From Monosporascus cannonballus (Eukaryota > Ascomycota > Sordariomycetes > Xylariales): a stretch of DNA of 64,000 bases. This document shows positions 61,278 to 64,000 of the stretch, one piece after another. Every line of letters begins with the position of its first letter. The first letter of the stretch is position 1. The stretch is taken from contig QJNS01000079.1 in NCBI GenBank assembly GCA_004154925.1, positions 1 through 64,000 on the forward strand, given 5' to 3'. The notes beneath the pieces were generated by a model. That model saw nothing but the letters and a program-made list of their open reading frames with translations, was not told the DNA's origin and did no database searches. The position numbers and the translations under genes are program-made.

Positions 61278-63170
61278 CTCGAACTTGGGTGTTGGAGTGA
61301 TTTTCTGTGATGTGTGGTTGCATCCACATTTCGAGGCTCTGGGGTGTGCAGAGTCTTTATAACGAAATCCATCGCACCATAAGAGACTAGTAAGGAATGA
61401 ATTATCAGCAAGGCCGAAGTGTGGTTTGAATCCCTGAATAATCTACTGAAATTACTGCAGGGGTCTCGCTTATCCTTTGCTATCCCCCAGATCCTTCTAT
61501 TTTTAGACAACTAACTCGGGGTTTTACGGGGCATACTCCGGTATCTGGCAAAATAGTTGGCGAATTGCCAGGTACCAGTCGGCCGCGTGAGGAGCCAGGC
61601 TACCCCAATTAAGTTAGCCTTTCCATCGGTCAACCAGAGGTACTTGCAAAGAATTACAATACCCTAATCTGAGGGCGGTTAGTGCTCATGGCTCTTCAAA
61701 TTCACATACTTAGCAGTGTGATTAAAGTTACCCGTAACACCGTAGTAGTTGCTATCACTCGGCCTTGACATCGCAGCTGAGTGCGGAAAGGCGCCTAGCG
61801 GTTGCCTCACCGCCATCAGGACACAATTTTGGAGGTTGGGGCTGCACCTGCTGCGCCGCAGCCGCAGCCATCGCTACAGCTTTTAATTAAGAAATATCTG
61901 TCAAGGGGTCCAATGTATCAACTTAACCTCTTTAAGAATCATATCCACAAAAACAACAAAACCTAGGAGCTTCAGCTCCTGCAAGGTCTCGACGATGATT
62001 GAAATGGTTAGAGGCGTTAAAGATAGCTGGGGGGTGAAGCTTTCCAACCGATCAAATACTAATCGTGTACGCACAGTGTTGAGGGGTATTTTCTGTTAGC
62101 TTCCTCCACCGGGCCCACTATACGTCGATGTACACTCGACCCCTTGTTTTATTGCGGGAGGGGCCCCTACTATATTACGGGGGAGAATTCCGATGTCACA
62201 ATAACTTCGACATCTGTCCCATAACCACAGAATTTATAACAACACTTAATGGAATTATAAACGGAAATTCCGAAACGTTATTATTTAAATATAAACTTCA
62301 ACATATAATAACAATGCGCATTTATTTACGTTACGCGGTTAAACAATATTAAGAAGTATTATGTCTATTAAATCAGGATGTCCCTCTTACAATAAACTAA
62401 TGGATCGAGTGTCAGCCCGCATACAAATTTGTATCCAATAGTTTCGTTACGCTTCGCACTATCGGGAGCTATAAATAGTCGATCTGAAAGCAAGTGGTTT
62501 CTACACAGTCAATATGATTTCTATAAGACTCTACAATTTACCCTCCTATAACAACACATGGAACTTGTGGAGGCAACTAACAGGAAATATCCCTGGATAC
62601 TGTAATGCTTATTTGTCAACTTTGGACATGTCCCCTATCAGGTTTTTCATTCGGCCCCTTGTGAGTACGGTTTCTGAAGGTTGTCTCTGGTCGCGCTTAC
62701 GTAAGATTGGACGTATGCCCTTGTTTTAACGTCGAGCTTGCGAACGACGTGGACGAATGTTATGATGTCGGAAATCCGTTTCTCTTAACACCAACTTCCG
62801 TATTTGGATCTTGGCTCGCCCAAATAGGAAAGTAATAGTAAGCGCATGATGTAGCCCGTAAGGTATGGGGAAATTTGACGCTATTAAAACGAGGGCATAT
62901 TGTGTCAGCTAGCTGGGGGGTGCGGAGCGCTCCCCATATACGGAAAGGTCCCATACTGATCGGCTCATGCATGTTCCGTGGCCAAACTACTTAAAGTTGT
63001 AAGCGTGCGATAGCACGTACAACTTAACGGAATACAACAACACAACAGATGTCCCCTATATCTGACATATTGTGCTTGCCGCGCCGGCGCGGTAGCCTTA
63101 CGTATTGCATAGAAATACGGATCGGAGCATATATATTCCGTAATTAAGGTATACCAAGGTCATATAAGTT
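61278..63170. other. No identifiable gene; HET upstream region
   Basis: Normal composition, with a small AT-rich patch at 62215-62350. 61278-61500 is probably the promoter and leader of the HET gene. Open frames at 62128-62352 and 62514-62729 (+) have no recognised motif. A hairpin (AAGTTGTA stem, 62994-63025) and a 14-bp GC palindrome (63079-63092) are the only structures noted. Confidence 0.45.
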
Positions 63171-64000
63171 ATGAAAACGTATATAATTAATTAAATAAAA
63201 TAATATTATTAATATTTTTTTAGTTAATAATTAAAATTTTCTTTTCTTTAAAAATTACAAAACTAATTATAATTAAGATATAAGTTAAACATTAATAATC
63301 ATTATGACATTAATAATCATTATATCGTTAATATTTATCGTTATATATAAAAAGTTAAAAAATTAAAACTATGGTCAAAAAAGATTTTAATGTAAAATAT
63401 GCATTCAAAATATATTAAATTATATCGATTTAAATTAACGTATTGTACAAATGAGCGAGAGAAATGAATAAGCTGGATTTTTTTGGCATTTCGCGATAAC
63501 AAATTCAAAGAAAATAACCATAACGCAATAAATTAATTTAAAGTAATCGGATTCTTTATCGTTAAACGTATTTATAGCTTTTTTATAAGTACGCGCATTA
63601 TATCCGAGCTTGCCGCAAACGCCATATTTTCGTTTTTTTCCTAAACCCTTTTATAATAATTACCTTGAGCCGCTATTAGCTGCGATTTTTTATTGTTAAT
63701 TCTTTTTCGTGGTTATAAAAACTTATACCTCCTTTATACTAAATATTTTTCCTTTTTAAAAACGTATATTTTCGGGTTTTCGGCGTTTATTAAAGATGTA
63801 TTTCCTCTCTCGAAAATAACTATTTTCTTTTCGAAAAAAAGCGATTTCTTAAAAAAGCATCAAGTTATTTTTTATTAAAAATTAATTAATTTAATTGTTT
63901 TTGTTAACAAATTACCTTGGTAATTTCGGATTTTTCTTTGCAGATAATGTCCTCGTCGAGTCGTTTCAGTAATATTTCTAGGAGTTTTCGAAGGTAGGGA
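63171..64000. other. AT-rich RIPped block at the right edge
   Basis: AT content rises abruptly. 63290-63350 has short tandem CATTAATAATCATTAT units. From 63465 the repeat described next begins. The block continues past the window. Confidence 0.5.
63465..63940. repeat. RIPped repeat family, copy 2 (partner 22685-23250)
   Basis: Ordered short matches to 22685-23250 over most of its length. At its right end the sequence regains GC (ATGTCCTCGTCGAGTCG from about 63947), maybe a start of unRIPped or coding sequence that runs off the window. Class unknown. Confidence 0.5.

Noticed and set aside
60225..61310. 361-codon open frame on the plus strand
   Set aside because: Lies wholly across the HET-domain gene on the minus strand; no motif; a shadow frame.

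Overview
This window looks like part of a filamentous ascomycete (Pezizomycotina) chromosome. It is a mosaic of very AT-rich blocks and two blocks of normal base composition. The AT-rich blocks carry the signature of repeat-induced point mutation (RIP): cytosines outside CpG are almost gone, and every retroelement reading frame is full of stops. The genes have 50-80 nt introns with fungal branch sites, and they encode fungal families (HET domain, MYND finger, secreted or GPI-type aspartic protease, allantoate-permease-like MFS). Species cannot be named from the sequence.

Layout. 1-9457: tail of a Ty3/Gypsy chromovirus (A, + strand), whose 3' LTR is split by a complete minus-strand relative (B, 1760-8913, 5-bp duplication CATAA). 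B in turn carries an un-RIPped solo LTR of another family (8087-8504, duplication GTTTA). 9458-22440: gene-bearing block with two copies of a 187-bp solo LTR, an MFS transporter pseudogene, a frameshifted cupin-like secreted protein gene, an intact 4-exon MYND protein gene (12673-13514), an unidentified ORF, two decayed short LTR-like repeats and an intact 4-exon aspartic protease gene on the minus strand (17390-18960). 22441-59884: AT-rich block with element C (+, 24269-27650 and 34406-about 37118), complete element D inserted in C's reverse transcriptase (-, 27656-34400, duplication CGAAG), a chimeric element E/F (+, 37119-47088) with part of gag-pol duplicated, a 5'-truncated element G (+, about 47706-53701) interrupted by a Fot1/pogo-type DNA transposon (48625-50580, TA duplication, 54-bp terminal inverted repeats, containing a poly-G/N assembly gap), and element H (-, 54910-59884, duplication AAACG, with unlike LTRs). 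59885-63170: second normal block with an intact HET-domain gene on the minus strand (60009-61277). 63171-64000: AT-rich again, with a repeat related to 22685-23250.

How it fits together. All the Gypsy copies belong to one chromovirus clan: gag with a zinc knuckle, protease, reverse transcriptase, RNase H, integrase, and a C-terminal chromodomain. Between the chromodomain and the 3' LTR most copies also carry a conserved reading frame on the opposite strand, now RIP-damaged, with a Tyr-x2-Tyr-x6-Tyr pattern where RIP would have erased a Cys-x2-Cys-x6-Cys motif. The LTRs share R/U5 but have interchangeable U3 modules. The U3 modules kept their GC and all carry a TCACGTRA-like site. I think the antisense frame, the modular RIP-spared U3 and the odd element H are the most worthwhile leads. 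The host genes are three apparently functional islands (MYND, protease, HET) and two broken ones, as expected near RIP-prone repeats.
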